Source of the DNA: Phenylobacterium sp.
GTDB lineage: Bacteria; Pseudomonadota; Alphaproteobacteria; Caulobacterales; Caulobacteraceae
DNA: 64,000 nt
Reading direction: 5' to 3'
NCBI GenBank assembly: GCA_017991675.1
Contig: JAGOQB010000004.1
Location: forward strand, 186,001-250,000
Position numbers and translations under genes: made by a program. This document shows positions 8,819 through 18,262 of this stretch, one piece after another. Every line of letters begins with the position of its first letter. The first letter of the stretch is position 1. The notes under the pieces are model-generated. The model did not search any database, was not told where the DNA came from, and saw only the letters and a program-made list of their open reading frames with translations.

Positions 8819-10729
8819 TCAGCTCGGCGGGTTGTTCTTCTCCAGGAACATCGTCACCGCATTGAGCATCCGCAATCGGGTTTCGCCCCGAGACAGCCAG
8901 TGATCCTCGCCTTTCAGCACCACCAGCTCGGCCCGATCGCCGGCCGCGCTCAGGGCCTCGGCCATGACGTAGCTTTGGTCGACCGGGACCACCTTGTCCT
9001 CGTCGCCATGCACCAGCAGGATCGGCGTCTTCACGCCCTCGGCGTTGAAGGCCGGCGACAGCGTGATCAGCTTGCGGTCATTGGGGCCGTCCGCACCCAG
9101 GTAACGCATCCAGTAGCGGTAGGCCGCAGCGCCCTGGGCGCTGGGAGCAGCTAGCATGCTCCGCAGGTCGGAGACGCCGGCCACCGAGGCCGCGCAGCGA
9201 TAGACGCCGCGGTCGAGCGTGGCGCCCGCCAGCGCCGCGTAGCCGCCGTAGCTCGCGCCGACGATGCACACCCGCCTGGCGTCTACGATCCCCTGCGCGG
9301 CCAGATGGCGAACCCCGTCGGAAAGGTCGGTCTGCATCTTGCGGCCCCACTCGCCGAAGCCGGCCTCCTGGAATTCGCGGCCAAATCCCGCCGAGCCGCG
9401 GAAGTTCACCTGCAGCACCGCATAGCCGCGCGAGGCCAGCGCCTGGGCCCACCAGTCGAAGCCCGGCGCATCGCGCGAGGCCGGACCGCCATGGGCGAGC
9501 ACGACGAGGGGCAGCCCCTTGGCCTCGCGGTTCTTCGGCAGGGTCAGGTAGCCGGAGAGCTCGAGACCGTCGGCGGCCTTGAACTGAACCGGGCTCACCG
9601 CGGCGATGTCGGCGGCGGTCAACTGCGGATAGAACGGGCCGATCCAGTCGGCCTTCTTCTTGCTCCAGTCGACATAGGCCAGGGCCGGCCCCTCGACGGG
9701 CGAGTCGACGCTGACGATCAAGCGCTTGCGATCGTCCGACCAGGAGATCAGCTCGACCAATTGCCCCGGATAGGCGGCCTGCACCGAACGCCAAAGCTGC
9801 TGATCTTCCGGGCTGCGGAAATCATAGCGACGCTGGTCGCCGGCCAGGTAGGTCAGCCCGGTCATGTGGCCCCCCAGCGGGTCCAGCACCACGCCTTGCC
9901 CGCTGATGTCGGCGAAGGGCTCGGGCCAACCGGCGGCGCCCGGGGCGAGTTCGCGCAGCATCGGCTTGCCGTCGACATCCTCCTCCACCAGGGCCGAGAC
10001 CCCGTCGCGCCCCAGCCCCACCAGCATCGGCGTCTCGCCGAACGTGGTCATCGACTTCACGTCCCGCCAGCCGGCCGGCCCGTTCAGCTTCATGGACCAG
10101 CGGCCCTTGGCGGCGTCGTATTCGGTCTCGGCCAGGGGCTGTCCGTCGGCGCCGACCAGCCAATCGACGGTGTTCGGAAATCCGGTGTGCAGCACGCTCG
10201 ACCGCCGCGTCTCCGGATCGACGCGGAAGAGAGCCACGCTCCCCTGCCCCATCTTGTCGAACCGCACGCCCTTGACGAAGATCTGCGCCTTGCCGCCGAC
10301 ATTGCGGACCTGCGGCGCGCCCACGGTGATGTTCAGGCCGGTGGTCGCGTCGATGAGCAGCGGCGTTCCCTTCCGGCGCGCGACATCGAAGACGCTGATG
10401 GTCGTGTAGTCGGCGTCACGGCCAAGGGCGCCGACGACCTCCGCCGCGCGGCTGCTGGTGACCAGCAGATGCCCCGGCCCGGCCCAGGTGACGCTCGGGG
10501 CCTTCGCCCGGCCGGCGACCATCACTTCGGCCTGTCCGGTCTCCACGTTCTTGATCAGGATCCGATGCTCGTCGGCTTCCGCCGTCACCAGCGCGAAGTG
10601 CTTGCCGTCCGGCGCAAGCGCAGCCGTCTCGATGGCCGGCAGCCGGCCATAGGCTTCAAGCGGCGCGGCCTCCGCGGCCCACGCGACCGAAAGCAGCGCC
10701 GCAGCCAGCGCAATCACCTTGATGAACAC
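8819..10729 (-). CDS. Secreted S9-family prolyl-oligopeptidase-like serine peptidase (paralogue 1)
   Basis: 636 residues. A signal peptide (1-22, ending AEA) leads to an N-terminal beta-propeller (~25-370) and a C-terminal alpha/beta hydrolase. The catalytic triad is visible: Ser493 in GASYGGYAAL, Asp578 in HGDEDKVVP and His610 in GEDHWLSRGE. LVVLAHGGP and NFRGSAGFG supply the oxyanion region. Such enzymes cut small peptides, usually after Pro or as dipeptidyl or acyl peptidases; which activity applies is not visible. It is exported, probably periplasmic. The next gene upstream is a same-length paralogue with a similar 5' flank, a tandem duplication. It runs toward clpB with a 108-bp gap. Confidence 0.9.
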   Translation of the reverse strand: MFIKVIALAAALLSVAWAAEAAPLEAYGRLPAIETAALAPDGKHFALVTAEADEHRILIKNVETGQAEVMVAGRAKAPSVTWAGPGHLLVTSSRAAEVVGALGRDADYTTISVFDVARRKGTPLLIDATTGLNITVGAPQVRNVGGKAQIFVKGVRFDKMGQGSVALFRVDPETRRSSVLHTGFPNTVDWLVGADGQPLAETEYDAAKGRWSMKLNGPAGWRDVKSMTTFGETPMLVGLGRDGVSALVEEDVDGKPMLRELAPGAAGWPEPFADISGQGVVLDPLGGHMTGLTYLAGDQRRYDFRSPEDQQLWRSVQAAYPGQLVELISWSDDRKRLIVSVDSPVEGPALAYVDWSKKKADWIGPFYPQLTAADIAAVSPVQFKAADGLELSGYLTLPKNREAKGLPLVVLAHGGPASRDAPGFDWWAQALASRGYAVLQVNFRGSAGFGREFQEAGFGEWGRKMQTDLSDGVRHLAAQGIVDARRVCIVGASYGGYAALAGATLDRGVYRCAASVAGVSDLRSMLAAPSAQGAAAYRYWMRYLGADGPNDRKLITLSPAFNAEGVKTPILLVHGDEDKVVPVDQSYVMAEALSAAGDRAELVVLKGEDHWLSRGETRLRMLNAVTMFLEKNNPPS

Positions 10730-10833
10730 GACGAAAGTCCTCCCCGATCAGGAAGACCTTGGCCGAGCCGCCGCCCACGTGCAACCCGGAGTTGGGAGGC
10801 GCAATCTACCGGCGCATCATCGCCCGCCTGGCC

Positions 10834-12744
10834 TCACCCTGCGGGGTTGTGCTTCTCCAGGAACGTCGTCACCGCATTGAGCATCCGCAGCCGCGTCTCG
10901 CCCCGCGACAGCCAATGATCCTCGCCGTTCATGACCACCAGTTCGCCGGGCGCGCCGGCCTTTTCCAGCGCCCGCTGCATGATGACGCTCTGCTCCAGCG
11001 GCACCACCGTGTCGTCACGGCCGTGCACCAGCAGGATCGGCGTCGTCACCCCGTCGGCCTTCTCGGCCGGTGACAGCGCGCGCAGCACCGGGTCGTCGGG
11101 ATCGTCGGCGCCCATGAAGCGGATCCAGTACTTCTGCGCCGTACGCCCCTTGTTGGTCTTCGACCAGCCGACCATCCGGCGCAGGTCGGACACCCCTGCG
11201 ACCGACGCCGCGCAGCGATAGACGCCGCGATCCAGCGTCGCCCCGGCCAGGGCCGCATAGCCGCCGTAGCTCGCTCCGACGATGCAGACCCGCGCCGGGT
11301 CGACAAGGCCCTGCCCGGCCAGATGCCGCACGCCGTCGGAGAGGTCGGTCTGCATCTTGCGCCCCCATTGGCCGTATCCGGCCTGCAGGTGCTGCGCGCC
11401 AAATCCGGCGGAGCCGCGGAAATTGACCTGCAGCACGGCATAGCCGCGCGAGGCCAGCGCCTGCGACCACCAGTCGAAGGTCGGCGTATCGCGCGCCGCC
11501 GGCCCGCCGTGGGCCAGCACCACCAGCGGCAGCGTCTTGGCCTCGCGCCCGCGCGGCAGGGTCAGGTAGCCGCTCAGCTCCAGCCCGTCGGCCGCCTTGA
11601 AGCGCACCGGCTTCACCTGTGCGATGTCGGCCTCAGTCAGCCCGCGATAGACCGATCCGATCCAGTCCGCGCGCTTGGTCTTCCAGTCGACATAGGCGAT
11701 CCCGGCGCCCTCGGTCGGAGAGTCCACCCGGATGATCATCCGCTCGCGGTTGTTCGACCACGAGAGCAGTTGCACATGCTGGCCGCGATAGGCCGCCTCG
11801 ATCGACCGCCACAGCCTCTGGTCCTGCGGATTGAAGAAGTCGTAGCGGAACTCGTCGCCGACCAGCGCCCGCGATCCGACCAGGTGATGGCCGCCGGGGT
11901 CGAAGATCAGCTGCGAGCCGCTGATCGTCCTGATCGGTTCGCCGCTCGTCCCGTCGACGTTCAGCTCCCGCAGCACCCGCTGGTCATCCTCCTCGTCGAA
12001 CAGCAGGATCGAGCGGCCGTCCCGGCCCAGCCCGGCCAGGCTCGGGCGGTCGAGATAGCCCTCCGAGCGCATGACCTCCTTCCAGCCGACCTGTTGCTTG
12101 ATCTTCAGCGTCCAGACGCCGCTGACATAGTCGAAGGCCGAGGCCGCCAGCGGCTGGCCGTCGGCCCCGACCACCCAATCCTCGCTGTAGGGAAAGCCCT
12201 CGTGGATCATCTTCGAGGCGCCGGACTTCAGGTTGATCCGATAGAGCGCGATGCGCCCGCGGCCGCCGCTGTCGAAGCGGACGCCGGTGACGAACACCGC
12301 CGGCTCGCCGTCGACGGTGCGCCGCACCGGCGAGCCGACCACGATGTTCAGCCCCCGCTCGACGTCGCGCATCAGCCGCATCTGCCGGTTGGTCTCGACA
12401 TCGAACAGGACGACGGTCGTGTATTCCTGGCGCGGCGCCATCACATTGGCGATCGTCGCGGTCGTGCTGGCGGTGATCAGCAGGTGCCGGGGGCTCGCCC
12501 AGTCCAGGTCGCGCACCTTGGCGTCGCCGGCGTTGATGACGCTGTCCTTGCCGGTGGCGATGTCCTTGACGACGATCTGCCGGTCCTCGCCGCTCGTCAG
12601 GATGACCGCGAACCGCGCGCCGTCCGGCGAAATCGCCGCCGCCTCGATGCTCGGCAGTTTGCCGTAGGCCTCAAGCGGCGCGGCCATGGCGACGGTCGCG
12701 GTCGCCAGATAGGCGGCCGCCAGCGCAAGCACCTTGATGAGCAC
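10834..12744 (-). CDS. Secreted S9-family prolyl-oligopeptidase-like serine peptidase (paralogue 2)
   Basis: Also 636 residues, colinear with paralogue 1 from signal peptide (MLIKVLALAA...) to tail. Triad: Ser492 in GASYGGYAAL, Asp578 in HGRDDTVVP, His610 in GEDHWLSRGE. The hydrolase domain is nearly identical over long stretches (SGYLTLP, LPLVVLAHGGPA, RHLA.QG, DRGVYRCAASVAGVSDLR), while the propeller has diverged, which suggests changed substrate access with conserved chemistry. A short gap (10730-10833) separates the two genes. They could be cotranscribed, but each keeps a similar upstream block. Substrate unknown. Confidence 0.9.
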   Translation of the reverse strand: MLIKVLALAAAYLATATVAMAAPLEAYGKLPSIEAAAISPDGARFAVILTSGEDRQIVVKDIATGKDSVINAGDAKVRDLDWASPRHLLITASTTATIANVMAPRQEYTTVVLFDVETNRQMRLMRDVERGLNIVVGSPVRRTVDGEPAVFVTGVRFDSGGRGRIALYRINLKSGASKMIHEGFPYSEDWVVGADGQPLAASAFDYVSGVWTLKIKQQVGWKEVMRSEGYLDRPSLAGLGRDGRSILLFDEEDDQRVLRELNVDGTSGEPIRTISGSQLIFDPGGHHLVGSRALVGDEFRYDFFNPQDQRLWRSIEAAYRGQHVQLLSWSNNRERMIIRVDSPTEGAGIAYVDWKTKRADWIGSVYRGLTEADIAQVKPVRFKAADGLELSGYLTLPRGREAKTLPLVVLAHGGPAARDTPTFDWWSQALASRGYAVLQVNFRGSAGFGAQHLQAGYGQWGRKMQTDLSDGVRHLAGQGLVDPARVCIVGASYGGYAALAGATLDRGVYRCAASVAGVSDLRRMVGWSKTNKGRTAQKYWIRFMGADDPDDPVLRALSPAEKADGVTTPILLVHGRDDTVVPLEQSVIMQRALEKAGAPGELVVMNGEDHWLSRGETRLRMLNAVTTFLEKHNPAG

Positions 12745-12820
12745 GTCGTTCCTCCCCCCGGATCACGGAAACTGTGGCCGAGCCGACCAGCTTCCGCAAC
12801 CCGAAGTTGGGCCATGCAAT

Positions 12821-15061
12821 CTACTGGCGCGCCAGCTCCGCGGCTCCGACCGCCTCGCCGTCCAGCGCCTGGTCGGCGTCCATGGTCACCGTCACCGTCC
12901 GCAGCGCGCCGGTGAACTTGAACGGCTCGGCATAGTCGCCGACCGCGCTGCCGCGGTCGCGGCCGATGTCCAGGCCCGACCACGAGATCAGGGTCATGAA
13001 GCCCAGATGGGTGGCGACCTCGCCGGCGGGCTGACCATCGATGCTGAGGATGAAGCGCCGCCCGTCGCCCTGCACGCACTGCACGCCCAGCCGCCGGCGC
13101 CCCGGCGCCACCGCCGCGTCCGAGCTGACCGTGGTGCGCAAGCCCCCGACGTTCAGGGTGTGATGCAGCCGCCCGTCACGGACGAACAGCGAATAGCCGC
13201 TGGTGGCGTCGCCATGGGCGATCAGCACCCCCTCGTCGCCCTCGCCCAGGGTCACGTCGGCCTCGATGAAGTACGAGCGCGAGCGCACGTCGGGCGCGCA
13301 GTCGCTGGGCACGTGCCCCATGCCTTTGTGGAACACGAACTGCTTGCGCGCGCCCTGGTGGCGCAGGGCGTTCTCGGCGAAGCGCGGCCCGAAGCGGTCG
13401 TCCAGCGGCAGCACGTTGCAACGCTCGGCCTGGGCCCACCACTCGTCGATCAGGGCTTCCAGCCGTTCCGGCTCGGCCTCGGCGAGGTCCTTAGTCTCCG
13501 AGAAGTCGGCGTCCAGGTGGTAGAGCTCCCAGACGTCCTTGTCGAAAGGCGCGCCCGGCGGGTGGAACGCCACCGCCTTCCAGCCGTCCTTCCAGAGGCC
13601 GCGGTGGCCGAACATCTCGAAGTACTGGGCCGAGGTCTTGGCCGGCGCCTGAGGGTCGGTCAGCGAGGCGGCGAAGCTCTCGCCCTCCATCGGCGTCTGC
13701 GCCACCCCGGCGATGGTCTCGGGCGAGGTCATCCCCAGGAGCTCCAGCAAGGTCGGGGTCAGGTCGCAGGCGTGGGCGAACTGGCCGCGGGTCTCGCCGC
13801 GGGCGGCGATCCCGTTCTTCCAGCTGATCACCAGCGGGTCGCGGATGCCGCCTCCGTGGGTGTTCTGCTTGTAGCGGCGCAGCGGCGTGTTCGAGGCCTG
13901 GGCCCATCCGAACGGGAAGTTCGAGTGGCTGTCGGGTCCGCCGATATCCTCGATCCGCGCCAACTTCTCGGGCATCGGCTCGAACTTCATGTTGTAGGGG
14001 CCCATGGCGTTGACGAAGCCCAGCGGCCCGCCTTCCTGGCTGGCGCCGTTGTCCGACAGCACCAGGATCAGGGTGTCGTCCTTCACGCCGGCCTGCTCGA
14101 GGAAGTCGACCAGCCGCGCCAGATGCCGGTCGGCGTGGTCCAGCATGCCGGCGAAGGCGCTCTGCAGGCGGGTGAACACCTTTTGCTCGTCGGGCGAGTG
14201 ATCGGCCCAGGCCTTCACCCCGTCGTTGCGCGGCGGCAGTTGGGTGTCCGGCGGCACGATCCCCATCGCCTTCTGGCGCTCCAGCCGGCGCTCGCGCTCG
14301 ACGTCCCAGCCGGCCTCGAACACCTCGTCATAGCTGCGGATGATGTCCATCGGCGCCTGGTGCGGCGCATGGCAGGCCCCCAGAGCCAGCCACAGCAGCC
14401 ACGGCTGGTCCGGCGCATCGGCGATGTGGTCGGCGACGAAGCGGATGCTCTCGTCCACCAGGTCTTCGGTCAGGTGATAACCGTCGCGGTAGCCGCCCGG
14501 CGGGTCGACCGGGGTGTTGTCGCGCACCAGCTCGGGCGAGAACTGGTCGGTCTCGGCGTCCATGAAGCCGTAATAGCGGTTGAAGCCGCGCCCCAGCGGC
14601 CAGCCGTCATAGGGCCCCGCCGCGCCCGTCTGGTTGACCGGCGTCGCGTGCCACTTGCCGACCATGTAGGTCCCATAGCCCTGGCCGCGCAGGATCTCCG
14701 GCAAGGTCCCCGCTTCCCTGGCGATCTTGCCGCGATAGCCGGGGAAGCCTGAATCGAAGTTGGCCAGGCAGCCCATGCCTACCGAGTGGTGGTTGCGCCC
14801 GGTCAGCAGCGCCGCGCGCGTGGTCGAGCACATGGCCGTGGTGTGGAAGCCGGTGTAGCGCAGGCCCTCGGCCGCCAGCTTGTCGATCGTCGGCGTCTTG
14901 ATCGGCGAGCCGTAGCAGCCGAAGTCCGAGAACCCGACGTCGTCGAACAGCACGACCAGGATGTTCGGCGACCCGGCCGGCGGCTTCACCCTCGGCGGCC
15001 AATAGGGGACCGAGTCCGCCAGGGTGCGACCAACCTTCGCCGCGTGATGCGATCCAGACAT
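12821..15061 (-). CDS. Arylsulfatase-family enzyme with C-terminal LamG-like domain
   Basis: 746 residues from ATG 15061, with GGAG about 12 bases upstream. Sulfatase domain ~30-560: metal-binding LFDDVGFSDFG (Asp40, Asp41), the putative formylglycine site Cys78 in AMCSTTRAALLTGRNHH, MVGKWHATP, and LVLSDNGASQEGG for the second metal aspartate. The last ~170 residues (from KGMGHVPSD) form a jelly-roll LamG-like region often attached to this family. No signal peptide is seen, so it may be cytoplasmic or use another route. The modification motif reads C-S-T-T-R, not the standard C-x-P/A-x-R, so maturation is uncertain. Substrate (sulfate ester or phosphonate) unknown. Confidence 0.88.
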   Translation of the reverse strand: MSGSHHAAKVGRTLADSVPYWPPRVKPPAGSPNILVVLFDDVGFSDFGCYGSPIKTPTIDKLAAEGLRYTGFHTTAMCSTTRAALLTGRNHHSVGMGCLANFDSGFPGYRGKIAREAGTLPEILRGQGYGTYMVGKWHATPVNQTGAAGPYDGWPLGRGFNRYYGFMDAETDQFSPELVRDNTPVDPPGGYRDGYHLTEDLVDESIRFVADHIADAPDQPWLLWLALGACHAPHQAPMDIIRSYDEVFEAGWDVERERRLERQKAMGIVPPDTQLPPRNDGVKAWADHSPDEQKVFTRLQSAFAGMLDHADRHLARLVDFLEQAGVKDDTLILVLSDNGASQEGGPLGFVNAMGPYNMKFEPMPEKLARIEDIGGPDSHSNFPFGWAQASNTPLRRYKQNTHGGGIRDPLVISWKNGIAARGETRGQFAHACDLTPTLLELLGMTSPETIAGVAQTPMEGESFAASLTDPQAPAKTSAQYFEMFGHRGLWKDGWKAVAFHPPGAPFDKDVWELYHLDADFSETKDLAEAEPERLEALIDEWWAQAERCNVLPLDDRFGPRFAENALRHQGARKQFVFHKGMGHVPSDCAPDVRSRSYFIEADVTLGEGDEGVLIAHGDATSGYSLFVRDGRLHHTLNVGGLRTTVSSDAAVAPGRRRLGVQCVQGDGRRFILSIDGQPAGEVATHLGFMTLISWSGLDIGRDRGSAVGDYAEPFKFTGALRTVTVTMDADQALDGEAVGAAELARQ

Positions 15062-15203
15062 ATGACAGACTCCATGCCAATTCATTAAGTTGTGGCTCCT
15101 GGGCCACGGTTTGGCAAGCGGTTGATCGCCGTTCTGCAACCCGCCGCGGGCTGATCGGGTTTTGGAAAGCAGCCGATCCGCGCGCGGATCCCTCCCCGGA
15201 ACG

Positions 15204-16505
15204 ATGAGCACCCCCATGACCCGGCTGACCCTCCTGGCGGCGACCACGGCCGCAACCGCCCTCCTGTCCACCACGGCGCACGCGGCGGGCTACTACCTGC
15301 AGGAACAGTCGGTGAAGGGTGCGGGCCGCGCCTATTCCGGCGAGGTCGCCGACCAGGGGGTCTCCTCGCTGTGGTGGAACCCGGCCGCCATCGCCCGCTC
15401 GGGGCGCGAGGCCTATGTCGGCCTGCATGCGGTGTTCGTCGACGCCACGGTCAGGAACGAAGGCTCGACCATCACCTATCCGAACGGCCTGACCATCCCG
15501 ATCCAGGGCGAGCCGCGCGCCTTCAGTCCGATCCAGGACGGCGTCGCGCCGAACTTCGCCATCGCCACCCCGATCGGCGACCGCTTCGCGCTCGGCCTGT
15601 CGGTCGCCGCGCCGTTCAACTTCACCACCGAGTACCGCAAGTCGTCCTGGGCGCGGTACGACGCCCTGACCTCGCGGCTGACCACCGCCGACATCCAGGT
15701 GACCGGCGCGATGAAGGTCACCGAATGGCTCGACCTCGGGGCCGGGGTCAGCGCCCAGTACACCGACGCCAAGCTGCAGACCGCCTATCCGAACCTCTCG
15801 CCGCTGCTCGCCGACGGCATCTCCCAGCTCAGCGGCGACGGCTGGGACTTCGGCTGGACGGTCGGCGCCCAGGCCTATTTCGGCCCGGTGACGCTGGGCG
15901 CCAGCTACCGCTCGAAGGTCGAGCACGACCTCGACGGCAATGTCCTGGTCGCCGGCCTGCTCGGCCCCCTGGCCCCGGCCAACCGCGAGGTCGGCGGCTC
16001 GGCCGCCTTCACCACGCCCTGGATCGCCACCCTCGGCGCCCGCTGGCAGGCCACCGACAAGCTCGCCCTCAACGCCCAGGTCCAGCGCATCGGCTGGAGC
16101 GAGTTCGAAGCGATCGACGTGACGTTCGCGGGCGGCGGCGGCGAAAGCCTGTTCCAGGGCTATGAGGACGTCACCTCGGGCGGCGTCGGCCTCGACTACG
16201 CGGTCAACGACAAGCTGACCCTGCGCGCCGGCGTGCAGTACGACCCGACCCCGACGCCCGACGCGGCCCGCACGGCGCGGGTGCCGGACGGCGACCGCTG
16301 GCTCTACGGAGTCGGCGCCACCGCCGACGTCATGAACGGGCTGAAGGTCGACGCGGCGTTCGCCTACATCGACTTCGCCAACTCCGACGTCCACCACGAC
16401 ACGGTGTTCTACGAGGGCACGCCTGCGGCCACCACGACCCGCCTGCGCGGCGAGGTCGAGGGCGCCGGCTACGTGCTGTCGCTGGGGCTGCGCAAGACGT
16501 TCTGA
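15204..16505 (+). CDS. OmpP1/FadL-family outer-membrane transporter
   Basis: 433 residues from ATG 15204 (GGAA 6 bases before; ATG 15216 is also possible). Signal peptide ends AHA before AGYYLQEQSVKGAGRAYSG, the typical FadL N-terminal hatch motif. The rest is a beta-barrel with alternating strands (LGAGVSAQYTD, LGASYRSKVEHDL) and a C-terminal aromatic (LGLRKTF). FadL proteins let long-chain fatty acids and other hydrophobic molecules cross the outer membrane. It is divergent from the sulfatase gene with a short gap, so the two may share control. No fatty-acid gene is adjacent; the thiolase lies 16 kb away. Confidence 0.9.
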   Translation: MSTPMTRLTLLAATTAATALLSTTAHAAGYYLQEQSVKGAGRAYSGEVADQGVSSLWWNPAAIARSGREAYVGLHAVFVDATVRNEGSTITYPNGLTIPIQGEPRAFSPIQDGVAPNFAIATPIGDRFALGLSVAAPFNFTTEYRKSSWARYDALTSRLTTADIQVTGAMKVTEWLDLGAGVSAQYTDAKLQTAYPNLSPLLADGISQLSGDGWDFGWTVGAQAYFGPVTLGASYRSKVEHDLDGNVLVAGLLGPLAPANREVGGSAAFTTPWIATLGARWQATDKLALNAQVQRIGWSEFEAIDVTFAGGGGESLFQGYEDVTSGGVGLDYAVNDKLTLRAGVQYDPTPTPDAARTARVPDGDRWLYGVGATADVMNGLKVDAAFAYIDFANSDVHHDTVFYEGTPAATTTRLRGEVEGAGYVLSLGLRKTF

Positions 16506-16519
16506 CGCCGAGCCCTGGG

Positions 16520-16636
16520 TGTCATCCCGGTTTGCGAAGCAAGACCGGGACCCATTCGCGCCAAGTCAGCAGAATGATCACCAACATCAGGTGTTCATGG
16601 GTCCCGGTCTTCGGCTGCGCCGAAACCGGGATGACA
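16520..16636. repeat. REPIN-like element (family A, copy 2)
   Basis: TGTCATCCCGG at 16520-16530 and CCGGGATGACA ending 16636. The left hairpin loop is TTTGCGAAGCAAGA, the right one TCTTCGGCTGCGCCGAAA, so both hairpin types of the family are present. The centre contains CAGGTGTTCATGGGTCCC. It fills the gap between the convergent fadL-like and M20 genes. Confidence 0.85.
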
Positions 16637-16647
16637 TTGCGGCGAAC

Positions 16648-18057
16648 CTACTTCTGGTTCGCGTAGAGCTTGACCACCTCGTAGAGGAAGTCGCGGCCCT
16701 CATAGAGCGAGCGCACGCGCATCTTCTCGTTCAGCCCGTGCGCGCCGTTGCCGGTCGGCTCGCTGAAGAAGCCGGTCAGGCCGTAGGTCGGCACGCCGAC
16801 CGCGTTCAGGAAACGGCCGTCGGTGGCGCCGGTGGCCATCACTGGCACGATCGGCACCCCCGGCCACAGCTTGGCCGAGACCGTCTCGACCGGCCCCATG
16901 ATCTGCTTGTTCAGCACCGGCGGCGGGGTGACCGGGCTCGGCTCGCCGACTGTCGCGACCTTGATCGCCGGGTCGGCCAGCACCTTGACCAGGGCCTCGC
17001 GAGTGGCCTCGACGCCCTCGCCCGGCAGGATCCGGCAGTTGACGTTGGCCCGCGCCCGCTGCGGCAGGGCGTTCGGCGCATGGCCGGCGTTGACCATCGT
17101 CGCCACGCAGGTGGTCCGCATCATCGAGTTGCGGCCCGGGTCACGCGCCACGGTCGCCACCGCCACGGCGTTGGACGGGTCCTTGGCGACCGCGGCCATC
17201 GCCTCGCCCATCGGCCCGCCCTCGATCTTGGCCATCTGCACGAAGTTGCCGCGTACCGCGTCGTTCAGCTTCACCGGGAAGTCGTACTCGCCCAGCCGCG
17301 CCAGCCCCTGCGACAGGTGATAGATCGCGTTGTCGCGCACCGGCGCCGAGGAGTGGCCGCCCGGATTGGTCACCTCCAAGGTGTAGTCCTGATAGACCTT
17401 CTCGCCGGCCTGCACGCCCAGCGACACGCGGTTTCCCTGGCCGTCCAGCCGCCCGCCGGCGCCCTCGTTCAGCACGAAGGCCGCGTCCATCAGATCGCGG
17501 TGGTTCTTGATCAGGTACTGGACGCCGTTGAAGGTGTCGGGCGTCTCCTCGCCGCAGGTCAGCGCCATGCGGATCGTCCGCTTCGGCTTGAAGCCCTCGG
17601 TCTTGTAGCGGGCCAGGGTGTCGACCCAGACCGCGGCCTGGGCTTTGTCGTCAGCCGCGCCGCGGGCGTAGAAGAAGCCGTTCTCCTCGACCAGCTTGAA
17701 CGGGTCGCGCTCCCAGTCGGCGCGATTGGCCTCGACCACGTCGATATGGGCCAGCAGCAGGATCGGCTTGGCCTTGGCGTCGGTCCCCTTCAGCGTCGCG
17801 ATCAGGTTTCCGTCCTTCGGCCGGTCCGGCGAGACGATGATCTGCAGGTCCGCGTCGGCGAACCCCGCCGCCTTCAGTCGCGTCGCCATGGCCTCCGACG
17901 CCGCCGTGCAGCTGCCGACCGACAGGGTGGTGTTGATCTCGATCAGCTCTTTGTAGAGCTCCCGGAACGCCAGCTGGTCAGGCCGCGGGCTCTGCGCCAT
18001 CGCCGGCGAGGCGACAGCGGCGGCCGCCAAGGCGGCGGCGGTGAAGGTACGGATCAT
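16648..18057 (-). CDS. Secreted M20-family zinc metallopeptidase
   Basis: 469 residues from ATG 18057; the frame remains open upstream, but that part is repeat-derived. Signal peptide 1-21 (ending AMA). M20 zinc site: His104 and Asp106 in LLAHIDVV, bridging Asp136 in GAADDK, catalytic Glu170/Glu171 in TCGEET, and a late His in GAHGLNE. A dimerisation (lid) domain lies about 220-340 (NPGGHSSAPVRDNAIY). Members remove N-terminal or C-terminal residues from peptides, or hydrolyse N-acyl amino acids. Its export, with two secreted S9 peptidases nearby, suggests a periplasmic role in peptide use. A family C repeat lies upstream. Confidence 0.92.
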   Translation of the reverse strand: MIRTFTAAALAAAAVASPAMAQSPRPDQLAFRELYKELIEINTTLSVGSCTAASEAMATRLKAAGFADADLQIIVSPDRPKDGNLIATLKGTDAKAKPILLLAHIDVVEANRADWERDPFKLVEENGFFYARGAADDKAQAAVWVDTLARYKTEGFKPKRTIRMALTCGEETPDTFNGVQYLIKNHRDLMDAAFVLNEGAGGRLDGQGNRVSLGVQAGEKVYQDYTLEVTNPGGHSSAPVRDNAIYHLSQGLARLGEYDFPVKLNDAVRGNFVQMAKIEGGPMGEAMAAVAKDPSNAVAVATVARDPGRNSMMRTTCVATMVNAGHAPNALPQRARANVNCRILPGEGVEATREALVKVLADPAIKVATVGEPSPVTPPPVLNKQIMGPVETVSAKLWPGVPIVPVMATGATDGRFLNAVGVPTYGLTGFFSEPTGNGAHGLNEKMRVRSLYEGRDFLYEVVKLYANQK

Positions 18058-18127
18058 TGACGCTCCCCATGAACTGGCGGGGAGCCTATGGGGCGTCCGG
18101 CGCGGCGGCAAGGCAGAGCAGCAGGAT

Positions 18128-18251
18128 GCTCCCCCTCTGGGGGAGCTGTCAGCCGAACGGCTGACTGAGGGGGACTTTGACTCAACCAGACTGAAGTAGT
18201 CCCCTTCCGTCTCGATGCTGCGCATCGATCCACCTCCCCCAAGAGGGGAGG
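18128..18251. repeat. Palindromic intergenic repeat (family C, copy 1)
   Basis: GCTCCCCCTCTGGGGGAGC at the left, a middle AGCCGAACGGCTGACTGAGG, and an inverted CTCCCCC-type hairpin at the right. Parts recur at 29471, 51504 and 61579. The block ATCGATGCGCAGCATCGAGA (here inverted) is shared with the 61579 copy. Confidence 0.8.
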
Positions 18252-18262
18252 ATCTGGAGCGT

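Noticed and set aside
15062-15274. N-terminal extension of the arylsulfatase
   Set aside because: The extension overlaps the divergent porin gene and has no homology; ATG 15061 has a Shine-Dalgarno and the usual start.
18058-18225. N-terminal extension of the M20 peptidase
   Set aside because: The added residues come from the family C repeat; the signal peptide begins at ATG 18057.
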